Positions 6,277 through 6,456 of a stretch of DNA of 6,456 nt are shown piece by piece; position 1 is the stretch's first letter, and the number at the start of each line of letters is the position of its first letter. Origin of the DNA: an uncultured Bacilli bacterium (lineage in GTDB: Bacteria > Bacillota_I > Bacilli_A > RF39 > UBA660); the NCBI GenBank assembly GCA_910586635.1, contig CAJUJA010000039.1, positions 5,445 through 11,900 on the forward strand, in the 5' to 3' direction. A model generated the notes under the pieces. It was not told where the DNA came from. It searched no databases and was given only the letters and a program-made list of their open reading frames with translations. The position numbers were made by a program, and so were the translations under genes.

Positions 6277-6282
6277 TACATT

Positions 6283-6320
6283 AGGAATTTAGGTATTATA
6301 GATATTCTAAATTCTTTTTT
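6283..6320 (+). terminator. Intrinsic terminator of htpG
   Basis: GAATTTAG (6285-6292) pairs with CTAAATTC (6307-6314). The stem extends outward by one G-U and one A-U pair and inward by one G-U pair, around a loop of about 12 bases. A run of six T (6315-6320) follows directly. It lies 6 bases after the htpG stop, as expected for a rho-independent terminator. Confidence 0.85.
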
Positions 6321-6374
6321 ATTGTCACTTTACATCTATTTATAATTGTATGTTTATCCTCTGGGTTCCAACAT

Positions 6375-6454
6375 TTGACTGAAATAATCGTTTATGCAGG
6401 AGGGGCTTACCTCATGTTTTATTTGTAATGGTAATTGTATGGATTAGATTTTGA
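6375..6454 (+). other. Possible frameshifted remnant of a hydrophobic protein; no intact gene at the right end
   Basis: One frame reads LTEIIVYAGGAYLMFYL (6375-6425) and stops. A second frame immediately continues with V-M-V-I-V-W-I-R-F and a stop at 6452-6454. Together they look like a membrane segment split by one missing base near 6424. There is also AGGAGGGG (6398-6404) 9 bases before ATG 6414, but that frame codes only M-F-Y-L. The stretch between the terminator and here (6321-6374) holds a TATAAT at 6341-6346 with no proper -35. It may be a gene remnant or simply the leader of a gene beyond the edge. Confidence 0.25.
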
Positions 6455-6456
6455 CC

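Noticed and set aside
6321..6456. T-box, tRNA or other structured RNA in the right tail
   Set aside because: GGGTTCCAAC looks slightly like a T-arm but has no matching acceptor or anticodon stem, and no T-box GGTGG-type motif is present.

Overview
The window is AT-rich DNA with Bacillota-type signals: strong AGGAGG-type ribosome binding sites, sigma-A promoters, a CIRCE heat-shock operator, AGA/AAA/TTA-rich codon use and a collagen-like surface protein gene. It uses the standard code (Trp is TGG; TAA, TAG and TGA all act as stops). A low-GC anaerobic gut-type member of Clostridia, Erysipelotrichia or a related Bacilli lineage fits best. This is inferred from style and protein families; no marker gene fixes the taxon.

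Layout. Positions 1-510 (minus strand) hold the 5' part of a collagen-like protein gene that runs off the left edge; its Gly-X-Y domain is an 18-bp unit repeated 15 times. A divergent promoter region (511-638) separates it from a plus-strand pair: a polytopic permease of the ArsP_2/DUF2899 (putative heavy-metal or manganese exporter) type at 639-1487, and a GNAT acetyltransferase at 1520-2008. A near-consensus extended -10 promoter then drives an alpha/beta-hydrolase-fold protein (2068-2916). That gene ends inside a perfect 15-bp inverted repeat with the stop codon in the loop.

The stretch 2942-4274 is the unusual part. A PflX-like (COG1313) radical SAM gene with intact iron-sulfur motifs loses its last third. 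It is joined in frame to the N-terminal membrane anchor of an unrelated gene, and that second gene is broken by two apparent one-base deletions. Read across the frames, the second gene gives a membrane-anchored protein of about 255 residues: a Lys-rich start, one transmembrane helix, a charged linker and a C-terminal domain carrying five Ser-Gly-Val repeats. This looks like gene decay by deletion and frameshift, although homopolymer sequencing errors or an assembly join could mimic it.

The right part is a self-contained heat-shock unit: CIRCE operator over a perfect -35 box, complete htpG (4390-6276), and an intrinsic terminator. The last 135 bases hold no intact gene, only a possible frameshifted fragment of a hydrophobic protein.

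I see no defence island, CRISPR array, IS element, tRNA, rRNA or clearly new multi-gene system. The most interesting items are the fused and decayed radical SAM/membrane-protein locus, the stop-codon-in-loop hairpin, and HrcA-type control of htpG.
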